This document shows, piece after piece, positions 37,440 to 45,876 of a stretch of 47,177 nt of DNA (positions within the stretch are counted from its first letter, which is position 1; each line of letters starts with the position of its first letter). Under the pieces are notes generated by a model. It saw nothing but the letters and a program-made list of their open reading frames with translations, searched no databases and was not told the origin of the DNA. Location: the NCBI GenBank assembly GCA_002480525.1, contig DLCH01000025.1, positions 30,739-77,915 of the forward strand, in the 5' to 3' direction. The stretch is from Gammaproteobacteria bacterium UBA7803. Lineage in GTDB: Bacteria; Pseudomonadota; Gammaproteobacteria; Pseudomonadales; Azotimanducaceae. A program made the position numbers and the translations under genes.

Positions 37440-38939
37440 TCATTGCATCGTCGGAATGATGAAGCTCTGCTCCGGTTCCTGCCCTTCGGGCCAGCGCTGG
37501 GTCACGGTCTTCACGTGGGTGTAGAAGCGGATGCCCTCGGTGCCGTGCTGGTTGGTGTCGCCGAAGGCGGAGCGCTTCCAGCCGCCGAAGGTGTGATAGG
37601 CCACGGGAACGGGAATCGGCACGTTGATGCCGACCATGCCGACGTTGACGCGCTTCGCGAACTCCCGGGCCGCCTGGCCGTTGCGGGTGAAGATGGCCAC
37701 GCCGTTGCCGTACTGATGCTGGGAGGGCAGGCGCACGGCTTCCTCCACCGTGTCGGCGCGCATCACCTGCAGCACCGGACCGAAGATCTCGTCCCGGTAG
37801 GTCTCCATGTCCGGCGTGACCCGGTCGAACAGGCTCGGGCCGATGAAGAAGCCCTGCTCGTAGCCCTGCAGCTCGAAGCCGCGGCCGTCCATGACCAGCT
37901 CCGCGCCCTCGTCCACGCCCATCTGGATGTAGCGTTCGATGCGCTCCCGGTGGGCGGCGGTCACCACCGGCCCGTAGTGGGCGTCCGGGTCCGTGGAGAT
38001 GCCGACCTTGAGTTTCTCGACCTCGGGGACCAGCCGCTCGATCAGCCGGTCCGCCGTCCCGTCGCCGACGGCGACGGCCACCGGCAGCGCCATGCAGCGT
38101 TCGCCGGCGGAGCCGTAGGCGGCGCCGACGATGTCCGAAACGGCCTGGTCGAGGTCGGCGTCCGGCAGCACGATGCCGTGGTTCTTGGCGCCGCCCATGG
38201 CCTGCACGCGCTTGCCGTGGGCCGTGCCGGTGGCGTAGACGTACTGGGCAATGTCCGAGCTGCCGACGAAGCTGACGGCGCTGATGCCGGGGTGGGTGAG
38301 GATGGCGTCCACCGCTTCCTTGTCACCGTTCACGACGTTGAGCACGCCCTCCGGGCCCCCGGCCTCGAGGAACAGCTCGGCGAGCCGCAGCGGCACGCCC
38401 GGGTCCTTCTCCGACGGCTTCAGCACGAAGCTGTTGCCGCAGGCGACGGCGATGCCGAACATCCACATGGGAATCATCGCCGGGAAGTTGAAGGGCGTGA
38501 TGCCCGCGGCCACGCCCAGCGGCTGGCGCATGCTGTACACGTCGATGCGGGGGCCGGCGCCCTCGGTGTACTCCCCCTTGAGCAGATGGGGGATGCCGCA
38601 GGCGAACTCGATGACCTCGAGGCCGCGCTGCAGGTCGCCCTTGGCGTCGGCGACGACCTTGCCGTGCTCCTCGGACAGCAGCCGCGCCAGCTCGTCCATG
38701 TTGGCTTCGACCAGGGCCTTGAACTGGAACATGACCCGGGCGCGGCGCTGGGGGTTCACTGCCGCCCAGTCCGGCTGCGCCGCCGCCGCGGCCTGCACGG
38801 CCCGGTCGACCTCGGCCGAGCTGGCCAGCGCGACCCGGGCCTTGACCTCGCCCAGCGACGGGTTGAAGACGTCGCCGAAGCGACCGGAGTCGCCGGGCAC
38901 GGCTCTGCCCGCGATGAAATGTCCGTACTGATCCGCCAT
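37440..38939 (-). CDS. mmsA: Methylmalonate-semialdehyde dehydrogenase (CoA-acylating)
   Basis: A 499-residue aldehyde dehydrogenase that turns methylmalonate semialdehyde, from valine or thymine, into propionyl-CoA, CO2 and NADH. GITPFNFPAMIPMWMFGIAVACGN and KPSEKDP form the NAD pocket; the catalytic Cys282 lies in GSAGERCMALPVAV, wording typical of MmsA rather than general ALDHs; MGGAKNHGIVLPDADLD is also MmsA-specific. The ATG at 38939 is chosen because homology starts at MADQYGHFI. Its product enters the PCC/epimerase/mutase route encoded 20 kb away in this window. Confidence 0.95.
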   Translation of the reverse strand: MADQYGHFIAGRAVPGDSGRFGDVFNPSLGEVKARVALASSAEVDRAVQAAAAAQPDWAAVNPQRRARVMFQFKALVEANMDELARLLSEEHGKVVADAKGDLQRGLEVIEFACGIPHLLKGEYTEGAGPRIDVYSMRQPLGVAAGITPFNFPAMIPMWMFGIAVACGNSFVLKPSEKDPGVPLRLAELFLEAGGPEGVLNVVNGDKEAVDAILTHPGISAVSFVGSSDIAQYVYATGTAHGKRVQAMGGAKNHGIVLPDADLDQAVSDIVGAAYGSAGERCMALPVAVAVGDGTADRLIERLVPEVEKLKVGISTDPDAHYGPVVTAAHRERIERYIQMGVDEGAELVMDGRGFELQGYEQGFFIGPSLFDRVTPDMETYRDEIFGPVLQVMRADTVEEAVRLPSQHQYGNGVAIFTRNGQAAREFAKRVNVGMVGINVPIPVPVAYHTFGGWKRSAFGDTNQHGTEGIRFYTHVKTVTQRWPEGQEPEQSFIIPTMQ

Positions 38940-39090
38940 GGCTGGCCCCGTTTGCGATTCTCGAGGTGCCGATGTTAAAGCATCGCCGGGCAGGCGGGCC
39001 AACGGCCGGGCCGTCACCGGCGGCCGGGTAGAACCGAAACGCCGCGGCCTGCGACATAGTGGGAGCAGACCACCGCATCGAGGAGCAGAG

Positions 39091-39846
39091 ATGAGAACGA
39101 CGATCCTGGCGCTCGCCGTGATGGCGGGCCTGGCGCCCTGGCCGGCCGTGGCGGACACCGAGGTCCGCGACCTCGAGGACTTCGACCGGGTGGTGTTCGC
39201 CCTGCCGGGGAAGCTCCGCCTGACCCAGGGCGACGACTTCGCCGTGGCGATCGAGGCGGAGCCGGAAGATCTCGAGCGCATCGAGACCGACCGCCAAGGC
39301 GACACGCTGGCGATCCGCTGGGACAGCGGCCTGCTCGGCATGTGGAGCGGCAGCCCCGAGGGACCCATCGAGGTGCGCATCACCCTGCCCGAGCTGCGCG
39401 GCCTGGAGGTCGCCGGCAGCGGCGACGTCGAGGCGGGCGCCTGGCTGTCGGAGAGCCTCGTTCTCGAGGTGAACGGCTCCGGCAGCGTCCACCTGGCGTC
39501 CCTGGCCGTGGAGTCGCTGACCATCGACATCGCCGGATCGGGTGACGCCGAGATCGACGAGCTGGACGCCGCGGCCCTTCGGGTGGAGATCGCCGGCAGC
39601 GGCAACGTCGAGCTGGCCGGCGCCGCCGACCGCCAGGAGATCGACGTGATGGGGTCCGGCGACGTCGACGCCGACGGCCTCGAAGGCGCCGTGGTCCAGG
39701 TCGACGTGATGGGCTCGGGCGACGTGTCGGTGTGGGCCACGGAGGCCCTGTCCGTCGACATCATGGGCTCGGGCGACGTGCGCTACCGGGGCAACCCGCG
39801 GCTGGAGCGCAGCGCCGCCGGCTCCGGCGACGTGCGGCCGCTGTAG
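39091..39846 (+). CDS. Exported GIN-domain (DUF2807) protein with eight GSGD/N/S repeats
   Basis: A 251-residue protein with a signal peptide (MRTTILALAVMAGLAPWPAVA). After an N-terminal strand region (RVVFALPGKLRLTQGDDF), the motif GSGD, GSGS or GSGN appears eight times at intervals of about 18-20 residues, as expected for the right-handed beta-helix of head-GIN-domain proteins. These are periplasmic or surface proteins of unknown function, sometimes called auto-transporter adhesin heads. The last repeat ends the protein. A gaggag site precedes the ATG. It is divergent from mmsA, and a hairpin follows. Confidence 0.87.
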   Translation: MRTTILALAVMAGLAPWPAVADTEVRDLEDFDRVVFALPGKLRLTQGDDFAVAIEAEPEDLERIETDRQGDTLAIRWDSGLLGMWSGSPEGPIEVRITLPELRGLEVAGSGDVEAGAWLSESLVLEVNGSGSVHLASLAVESLTIDIAGSGDAEIDELDAAALRVEIAGSGNVELAGAADRQEIDVMGSGDVDADGLEGAVVQVDVMGSGDVSVWATEALSVDIMGSGDVRYRGNPRLERSAAGSGDVRPL

Positions 39847-39856
39847 CCCTGGGCCC

Positions 39857-39876
39857 CGCGCCGCCGGCACGGCGCG
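39857..39876 (+). terminator. Hairpin after the GIN-domain gene
   Basis: A seven-base perfect stem (cgcgccg/cggcgcg) with a six-base loop begins 11 bases after the stop. A short gttt follows after eight bases. Confidence 0.4.
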
Positions 39877-39884
39877 ACGGGCGT

Positions 39885-39915
39885 TTGACAGGGCAGGGTA
39901 GTGGGGCGCGATCAT
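39885..39915 (+). promoter_or_regulatory. Possible promoter with perfect -35 for the TPR-like gene
   Basis: TTGACA at 39885-39890 and GATCAT at 39910-39915 are 19 bases apart, 30 bases before the ATG at 39945. Confidence 0.35.
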
Positions 39916-39944
39916 AGCGGCGTTCGATCCATCACGCCGGTGAC

Positions 39945-41030
39945 ATGTCCACGCGACGTCCTCAGCCATCCTGGTCCGGCGAACCCGCCCGGTCCGGCGA
40001 CTCTTGCGGAAACGACTGGTACGCCGTGACCGAGGACGGCGACTCGGCCCTGCGGGTGACCCAGGGCCTCACCCTGGGCGAGCGGGACGGCGGCGAGCTC
40101 GCTCTCAACGCGGGCGCCGCCGAGGCCTGCTGGGTCGCCTTCGACCTGTCGGGAGCCGAAGGGGTGGTGGTCGCCTGTCCCGCCGGACGCCTGCTCGATG
40201 GCAGCGGCGAGCCCCTCGAGCGCCTCGCCCTGGAACCGGGGCTGTGCCTCGACCTGCCGAACAATCGCGTGCGCATCAGCCGCAGCATCCGCAGTTCGGC
40301 CGCGGACGGGCCGGTGGTGTCCGTGCGCGCCGCCGAAGCCGCGCCGCCGGCCGCCGCGCCGGCCGCCTCGCCTGTTCCGGCAGCGTCGGGCGGACCGGAA
40401 TCCGCCGCGGCACCCCAGGCCCGGCTGTCCGGCCGGGATCGGCCGGCGCGCGCCGGGCTGCCGGTGGCGCGGTCCGGGTTGATGGCGGCGGCCGCGCTCG
40501 GCCTCCTGGTGCTGGTGGCCCTGGCCGCCCTGCGACCCGGGTCGACATCGCGGACCGGCACGGAGGAGACCGGGCCGGCTCCGGTCGCGTCGCCGCCCGC
40601 GGCCCGGAGGCCGCCGCCGGACCTGGTGCGACTGCCGCCGGTGGCGCCGCGCCTGCTGGCGGCACCGGTGGCACCCGTCGACCCGGCGGCCGGGCCGGCG
40701 CCGGCAGCGCAGCGCGAGGCCGCGGCCGCGCCGGACGATCCCCGCCTGGCGCGGGCGGAAGCGCTGATCGAGGCCGGTCGCATCACCTATCCGCCGGGCG
40801 ACAACGCCGTCGACCTGCTGACCGCCGTGCTGCGGGACCATCCGGGCCACCCCGGGGCGATGAACCTGCTGGGCCGGTGCACCACGCGGCTGCTGGACGA
40901 CGCCCGGGCGGCGCGTGCCGCCGGCCTCGACTACCAGGCGCGCAACCTGCTCGAGGAACTGCTCGGCTTCAATCCGGGACATCCCGAGGCCCGCGCGCTG
41001 TGGGCGGAGTGGGTGGGCACGCCGCGCTGA
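39945..41030 (+). CDS. Single-pass membrane protein with Pro/Ala linkers and a TPR-like C-terminus
   Basis: A 361-residue protein I do not recognise. Residues 20-130 form a soluble beta-rich region (WYAVTEDGDSALRV, ELALNAGAAEACWVAFDL) and would be cytoplasmic. One membrane helix follows a Pro/Ala linker (about 178-197, GLMAAAALGLLVLVALAAL). A second Pro/Ala-rich linker leads to a helical end (ARAEALIEAGRITYPPGDNAVDLLTAVLRDHPGHPGAMNLL, then NLLEELLGFNPGHPEARALWAEW) that looks like two TPR units. Such layouts occur in scaffold proteins of pili, secretion or peptidoglycan complexes. The next gene, a GGDEF protein, lies 104 bases downstream on the same strand. Confidence 0.7.
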   Translation: MSTRRPQPSWSGEPARSGDSCGNDWYAVTEDGDSALRVTQGLTLGERDGGELALNAGAAEACWVAFDLSGAEGVVVACPAGRLLDGSGEPLERLALEPGLCLDLPNNRVRISRSIRSSAADGPVVSVRAAEAAPPAAAPAASPVPAASGGPESAAAPQARLSGRDRPARAGLPVARSGLMAAAALGLLVLVALAALRPGSTSRTGTEETGPAPVASPPAARRPPPDLVRLPPVAPRLLAAPVAPVDPAAGPAPAAQREAAAAPDDPRLARAEALIEAGRITYPPGDNAVDLLTAVLRDHPGHPGAMNLLGRCTTRLLDDARAARAAGLDYQARNLLEELLGFNPGHPEARALWAEWVGTPR

Positions 41031-41085
41031 CCGTCGGCGCGGGACGCGATCGAGCGCGATTGTGAACGGGTCCGCATGTCCGCGA

Positions 41086-41125
41086 CGGGCGGTCTGGGAC
41101 ACTGGGTCATCATGGCAACCGCCCG
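41086..41125 (+). promoter_or_regulatory. Inverted repeat before the GGDEF gene
   Basis: An eight-base perfect inverted repeat (cgggcggt/accgcccg, 24-base spacer) ends nine bases before the GTG start. It could fold in the leader and affect translation, or be chance in GC-rich DNA. Confidence 0.25.
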
Positions 41126-41134
41126 GATCCGCCC

Positions 41135-42088
41135 GTGAACCGTCATTCCGCGCTTCGTCTGCTGGTCACCGCCGTCGGCGGGGGCGCCGCCCGGCTGCGC
41201 GACCGGGTACGTCAGATCGCGCCCCGGCTCGAGGAGGTGGCGGTGTGTGACGACCCCGCCCACCTCGGCGATGCCGTGCGCTATCAGGATTACGATGCGG
41301 TGCTGCTCGACCTGCCCGGAGGCGCCGCCGACGCCGAGCGGGTCGGCCGTGCCGTGCGCGCCTGCCCGCTGACGCCGCTGGTGGTGGTTTCCCACGTGGC
41401 GGACGGCGCGCTGGCGGAGCGGCTGCTGAGGCTGGGCGCCCAGGACTATCTGGTGAAGCGCGAGACCAACGGCGCGCAGCTCGTGCGCGCGCTTCACTAC
41501 GCCGTCGAGCGCAAGCGGCTGGAGATCCGGCTGAAGACCACGCTGGGCGAGCTCGGGCAGGCCAATGCCCGGCTGCGCTCCCTGGCCCTGCGCGACGCCC
41601 TCACCGGCGCGCTGAACCGGCGCGCGTTTCACGCGATGGGCGAGCAGATGCTGGCACGGGCCCGTCGCCGCTCGGGACGGGCGGCGCTGCTCTACTGCGA
41701 TCTGGACCGGTTCAAGCAGATCAACGACAGCCTCGGCCATCGGGTCGGTGATGCGGTGCTGCGTGCCTTCCGGGAGCGCTGCGCGGCGACGCTGCGGCGC
41801 AGCGACTGTCTGGCGCGGCTCGGCGGAGACGAGTTCGTCGTGCTGCTCGACGACGCGGACGTGGCGCGGGCGGTGGAGGCGGCGGGCCGCATCGTGGCGG
41901 CGTTCGACGCCCCCATCGTCGCCGAGGGCGCCAGCGTCCGGCTGCGGGTCAGCGTGGGGATCGCCGCCTTTCCCGAGTGCCCGGATCTGGACAGCCTGAT
42001 CGTGGCGGCGGACCAGGCCATGTATCACGCCAAGAGCGGTGGCGGGGTCGCCTGCCACCAGGCCCTGGCGGCGCCCAGCGGCGCGTGA
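41135..42088 (+). CDS. Diguanylate cyclase with degenerate receiver domain
   Basis: A 317-residue cytoplasmic protein. Residues about 7-120 are receiver-like: a phosphoacceptor-like Asp59 in VLLDLPGG and the Lys108 of DYLVK are kept. The acidic pair that binds Mg2+ after the first strand is missing (LLVTAVGGG). The GGDEF domain (about 150-310) has the metal Asp189 in CDLDRFKQIND, an intact GGDEF at 230-234 and the product-inhibition RxxD at 221-224, so c-di-GMP synthesis with feedback is expected. The GTG start has no strong ribosome site. Converges with the small exported gene, eight bases between stops. Confidence 0.92.
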   Translation: MNRHSALRLLVTAVGGGAARLRDRVRQIAPRLEEVAVCDDPAHLGDAVRYQDYDAVLLDLPGGAADAERVGRAVRACPLTPLVVVSHVADGALAERLLRLGAQDYLVKRETNGAQLVRALHYAVERKRLEIRLKTTLGELGQANARLRSLALRDALTGALNRRAFHAMGEQMLARARRRSGRAALLYCDLDRFKQINDSLGHRVGDAVLRAFRERCAATLRRSDCLARLGGDEFVVLLDDADVARAVEAAGRIVAAFDAPIVAEGASVRLRVSVGIAAFPECPDLDSLIVAADQAMYHAKSGGGVACHQALAAPSGA

Positions 42089-42096
42089 CCGCGGGG

Positions 42097-42387
42097 TCAG
42101 ACCAGCAGGCGCAGCTCGGACGAGGGCGAAGGCAGATCGGGCATCGTCCGGGGATCGCCGCCGTCCACCTCGCAGCCGAGCCGGGTCGTCTCCCGGAACG
42201 GGTTGGTCAGGCGGGACTCGTCGACGATGATCTTGCGATCCTCGATGCCGCCGACGCAGAAGTTGTGGGGCTGCGTGGCCCGGACTTCGTCGGCGGCGGA
42301 ACGGGCCGGCGCGCCGGGGTCGGCGAGGGCGAACGCCGGCAGGCAGAGGGTCATGGCGAGAGCGGTGCGGATGAAGATCGTCGTCAT
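42097..42387 (-). CDS. Small exported protein of unknown function
   Basis: A 96-residue protein with a signal peptide (MTTIFIRTALAMTLCLPAFALA). The mature part of about 74 residues has two cysteines (HNFCVGG and RLGCEV) that could form a disulfide and no recognised domain. The start at 42387 is chosen because it gives a standard signal peptide; the open frame extends to 42471 without one. Divergent from the PLP decarboxylase gene. Confidence 0.6.
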   Translation of the reverse strand: MTTIFIRTALAMTLCLPAFALADPGAPARSAADEVRATQPHNFCVGGIEDRKIIVDESRLTNPFRETTRLGCEVDGGDPRTMPDLPSPSSELRLLV

Positions 42388-42530
42388 GGCCGGGCACGTT
42401 ACCGCCGGCTCATGACAGTTGTGTGACAGGCCGCGGGCATGGCGCCGCCGGGGCCGTTCGGATGGGCCCACCCGCCACGCGGCCTTTCCCCGGGGTAGAC
42501 TGGGCCGGTCGCCGCTGTGGAGCCGTATCG

Positions 42531-43970
42531 ATGTCCGGGGAAGACGCGTCCGCCAGCCAGCCCCCCGGGGGCGCCGCGTCCGGGTCGTCGACGCCTGGCC
42601 CGGGCTGGACGGCGCCGGAACTCGACGTGCTCGCAGCCGCCGCCCGGCGGCTCGGCGCCGGCTTCGAGGACCTGCCGGCCTGGCGTCCGTCGCCCCCCGG
42701 CCCGGCGTCGCCCGGGGCCCTGGAAGCGGTGCTCATGGAAACGGCGTCGCGGCTGACGGACAACTACCCGTACTTCCATCCGCTCTACGCCGGGCAGATG
42801 CTCAAGCCGCCCCACCCGGTGGCGCGGCTGGCCTATGCCCTGGCCATGCTGATCAACCCGAACAATCATGCCCTCGATGGCGGCCGGGCGAGTTCGTTCA
42901 TGGAGCGCGAGGCGGTGGCCGGGCTCGCCGCCATGATCGGCTGGCCGACCCATCTCGGCCATCTCACCGGAGGCGGCACCCTGGCCAACCTGGAAGCGCT
43001 GTGGGTGGCGGGCCGGCTCGGCGGACCCGAGGGCGTGGTGCTCGCGTCGGCGGATGCCCACTACACCCACGGGCGTCTCTGCGGCGTGCTCGGTCTGCCA
43101 TTCGAGACGGTGCCCGTGGACCCGCGCGGCCGCCTCGACGTGGCCGCGCTGGAGCGCCGGCTCGCCCGCGGCGACGTCGCCACGGTGGTCGCGACCCTGG
43201 GCACCACGGGCAGGGGCGCCGTCGACCCGCTGGCCGACCTGACGGCGCTGCGCGACCGCCATCGTTTCCGGCTGCATGCGGACGCGGCCTATGGCGGCTA
43301 CTTCCGCCTGGCCGGCGGCGTCGGGGCCGAAGCCGCCCGCCATCTGGCGGCGCTGGCCGGGGCGGATTCCGTGGTGGTGGACCCGCACAAGCACGGCCTG
43401 CAGCCCTACGGCTGCGGCGCGGTGCTGTTCCGGGACCCTTCGGTGGCCGCCTTCTATCGTCACGATTCGCCCTACACCTACTTCACCGACGCGGATCTGC
43501 ATCTCGGCGAGATCAGCCTGGAGTGCTCCCGGGCCGGCGCCGCGGCGGTCGCGCTGTGGGCGACCCAGCGGCTGCTGCCCCTCGAGCGGGGCGGAGACTT
43601 CGCTGCGGGGCTGGACCGCTGCGTTGCGGCGGCCCGGGCACTGCACGGGCGCCTGGCGGCGGATGGCCGGTTCCTGACGCTGGACGCCCCGGAGCTCGAC
43701 ATCGTGGTCTGGGCGCCGGCGGAGGACGCCGCGGAGGCGATCAGCGCGGCCTCCCGGCGTTGCTTCGAGGCGGCGGCAGAACGCGGCGTCCACCTGGCGC
43801 TGACCCGGTTGCGCGCGGAGACGGTCCGCCGGGTCTGGCCCCAGGTCGACGTCGGCGCGGCCGAAGAGGTCACCTGCCTGCGGGCCTGCCTGATGAAACC
43901 CGAACACCTCGACTGGCTGGACGAGCTGTGGGCCGGGGTGGTCGCCGGCGTCGCCGGCCGAGCCTCGTAA
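42531..43970 (+). CDS. PLP-dependent group II decarboxylase family protein
   Basis: A 479-residue PLP enzyme. TGGGTLANLEAL (phosphate/ring contacts), the HADAAYGGYF Asp and Lys287 in DPHKHGLQPYG (Schiff base) are in place, so it should be active as a decarboxylase of an amino acid such as glutamate, tyrosine, DOPA or a sulfinate; which one cannot be told. SRLTDNYPYFHPLYAGQMLKPPHPVA near residue 70 is the usual substrate-entry wording of the group. ATG 42531 follows tggag; the frame is open upstream with no homology. A TAGACT -10-like hexamer lies at 42496-42501. Confidence 0.88.
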   Translation: MSGEDASASQPPGGAASGSSTPGPGWTAPELDVLAAAARRLGAGFEDLPAWRPSPPGPASPGALEAVLMETASRLTDNYPYFHPLYAGQMLKPPHPVARLAYALAMLINPNNHALDGGRASSFMEREAVAGLAAMIGWPTHLGHLTGGGTLANLEALWVAGRLGGPEGVVLASADAHYTHGRLCGVLGLPFETVPVDPRGRLDVAALERRLARGDVATVVATLGTTGRGAVDPLADLTALRDRHRFRLHADAAYGGYFRLAGGVGAEAARHLAALAGADSVVVDPHKHGLQPYGCGAVLFRDPSVAAFYRHDSPYTYFTDADLHLGEISLECSRAGAAAVALWATQRLLPLERGGDFAAGLDRCVAAARALHGRLAADGRFLTLDAPELDIVVWAPAEDAAEAISAASRRCFEAAAERGVHLALTRLRAETVRRVWPQVDVGAAEEVTCLRACLMKPEHLDWLDELWAGVVAGVAGRAS

Positions 43971-44036
43971 TCCCGCTGGCGGTGCAGTAGGGTTCCTCGG
44001 GCAATGTGCCGGTGTCCTTCCATGACTGCCAGAGCG

Positions 44037-44065
44037 GCCGGCGCCGGTGATGCGCACGCGCCGGC
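44037..44065 (+). terminator. Hairpin after the PLP decarboxylase gene
   Basis: An eight-base perfect stem (gccggcgc/gcgccggc) with a 13-base loop, within the 152-base gap between the decarboxylase and the next gene. The rest of the gap is GC-rich without other recognisable signals. Confidence 0.3.
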
Positions 44066-44122
44066 GCGGGCGCGCGGGCCGCGCCCGGGGAACCCTGGGC
44101 GGGCCGGACGTCTAACCGACTC

Positions 44123-44908
44123 ATGAGGTTCCGGTTCACTCGCATCGTCCGCAGCGTCGGCCGCCCGACCGGCGCCCGTGGCTCCAGGCGCGGAGCCGTG
44201 GCGGCGGCGGTGCGTGGGGGCTGGGCGGCCGTGCTGGCGCTGCTGGCCCCGGCCGGGGCGGCGGAGATCCCGGCGCCGGTGGAACGCATGCTCGCCAACG
44301 CCCCGGTCGAGGCCGAGGCCCGCTGCTCGTACACACGAGTGCGGCTCGGCGACGAGACCCGCGAGGAACGCTTCGAGGCCGGCGCCGACGGGGCGCCCTG
44401 GGTGCTGGTCAGCGTCGACGGCGATGCGCCGAGCGCGGTCGAGCTGCGTCACTACGCCCGCGGCAACGTGGATCGCGACCGGCGCCACCCGCTGGCGTTC
44501 GACCTGCGGGAGATGGTGGATCCGGAGCATTGGGAGCTGATCGAGGAGTCGGCCGACGAGGCCGTCTACGGCTTCCGGCTGCGTCCCAACGAAGACCTGG
44601 ACGAGACCCTGGTGGACAAGGTCGCCGGCACGCTGGTGGTGGACACCCGCCGCCACCAGCCGATCCGCATCGTCATCCGCAACACCGAGCCGGCCTACGT
44701 GGCGCCCTTCGTGCGGGTGGCCGAGTACCGCCAGCAGCTCGATTTCGAGTGGCACGAGGCCATCGGCGCGGCGGTGCTCACCCAGCGCGAGACCGTCATG
44801 CGGGGCCGCGCGCTGGGGCTGAAGCTGCTGCGCCGGGACAAGCGGGTCCGCTATACCGATTACGAGTGCGCCGAACCCTCCGGAGACACCGTCGCCGCGG
44901 GGGACTGA
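44123..44908 (+). CDS. Exported protein of unknown function
   Basis: A 261-residue protein. An Arg-rich N-terminus leads to a hydrophobic run ending LLAPAGAAE (about residue 47), so it is probably exported; the true start may be downstream, since 30 Arg/Gly-rich residues before the hydrophobic core are unusual and no ribosome site precedes the ATG. The mature part (VEAEARCSYTRVRLGDETREERFEAG, AGTLVVDTRRHQPIRIVIRN, FDFEWH-like QLDFEWHEAIGAAVLTQRETVMRGRALG) is beta-rich and recalls lipoprotein-carrier or outer-membrane sorting folds. I do not assign a function. Converges with the arginase-family gene, with five bases between the stop codons. Confidence 0.65.
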   Translation: MRFRFTRIVRSVGRPTGARGSRRGAVAAAVRGGWAAVLALLAPAGAAEIPAPVERMLANAPVEAEARCSYTRVRLGDETREERFEAGADGAPWVLVSVDGDAPSAVELRHYARGNVDRDRRHPLAFDLREMVDPEHWELIEESADEAVYGFRLRPNEDLDETLVDKVAGTLVVDTRRHQPIRIVIRNTEPAYVAPFVRVAEYRQQLDFEWHEAIGAAVLTQRETVMRGRALGLKLLRRDKRVRYTDYECAEPSGDTVAAGD

Positions 44909-44913
44909 ACGGC

Positions 44914-45876
44914 TCAGCCGTCCCGCGCGGCCATGCCGCGGACGGCGCCCCGGACCAGCTCGTGCACGGCGCGCAGGGTCACGCCGTCCGGGTCGTCACG
45001 GTGCGGGTAGGAGGCGAGCCCCAGGGCCACCGTCTTCGGGTAGCGGAACATGGCCGCGATGGCCGCCCCGAGTTCCTCGCCGGTGGGGCCGTCCGGCGCC
45101 GTCAGCGGATGCCCGGGAATCACGCTGGGGTCGAGCACGTCCAGATCGACGTGCACGTAGATGGCGTCCGTGGTGGCGCTGAGGCGGTCCATGGCTTCCT
45201 CGAACGCGCGGCCGAGCGCGCGCACGTCGGCCACGGACAGCTCGGTGATGCCGTCCGCGTCGATGCGGGCCCGCTCCAGCGGATCCGTGTCGCGCACCCC
45301 GACCATGACGATGTCGGTCTTGCGGATGGGCTCGTCGAGCTTCGCCTGGCACCGCATGCGCGTCAGCGCATCCCCCGCGGCAACCGCCACCGGCATGCCG
45401 CCGAGCATGCCGGACAGCGTCGTTTCCGGCGTGTTGTAGTCACCGTGGGCGTCGATCCACACCAGTCCGATGCGGCGCGGCTCGGCGGTGGCGTGGCGCA
45501 GCCCGCCGAGCATGCCCATCAGCGAGCTGCAGTTGTTGTACAGACCGACGTTGAGGAAACCGTCCGCCGCGTTGCGCGCGGCCAGGTCCGCGAGGTGGCC
45601 GGAGGCCAGGCCGAAGCGGTTCCAGCGGCCGTACTGGCGCTCGTCGTCGGCGGTCAGCGCCACCTCGTCGGTGCGCACGATCCGTCCGCCGGCCGTGGCC
45701 ACGGCGCCCGCGAGGCCGCCCTCCAGCATGGCCCGGGCGTCGCCGTCGGTCTCCGGGCCGGCGCGATCGCCGTTGAACGGGTTGACCACCACGGCTACCG
45801 GGACGGGCTGCGCCGCGACGGCCACGGCAGCCTGGAGCAGCAGGGCGGGCAGCAGGCCGAGCAGCCGACGGGTCAT
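44914..45876 (-). CDS. Exported arginase/ureohydrolase family protein with altered first metal motif
   Basis: A 320-residue protein with a signal peptide (LLGLLPALLLQAAVAVAA). The core is that of arginase/agmatinase/formiminoglutamase: IDAHGDYNTPE supplies Asp142, His144 and Asp146, and VHVDLDVLDP supplies Asp244 and Asp246. At the place of the first ligand, where the family has GGDHS, it reads YNNCSS (113-118), so the His seems replaced by Cys116. Export and this change are both unusual. It may hydrolyse a guanidino or formimino compound in the periplasm, or have another role. The ATG overlaps the amidohydrolase stop by four bases, so the two are coupled. Confidence 0.85.
   Translation of the reverse strand: MTRRLLGLLPALLLQAAVAVAAQPVPVAVVVNPFNGDRAGPETDGDARAMLEGGLAGAVATAGGRIVRTDEVALTADDERQYGRWNRFGLASGHLADLAARNAADGFLNVGLYNNCSSLMGMLGGLRHATAEPRRIGLVWIDAHGDYNTPETTLSGMLGGMPVAVAAGDALTRMRCQAKLDEPIRKTDIVMVGVRDTDPLERARIDADGITELSVADVRALGRAFEEAMDRLSATTDAIYVHVDLDVLDPSVIPGHPLTAPDGPTGEELGAAIAAMFRYPKTVALGLASYPHRDDPDGVTLRAVHELVRGAVRGMAARDG

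Noticed and set aside
36194..38939. The IBD-mmsA pair as the full valine operon
   Set aside because: The 3-hydroxyisobutyryl-CoA hydrolase and 3-hydroxyisobutyrate dehydrogenase are not present nearby, so only part of the route is encoded here.
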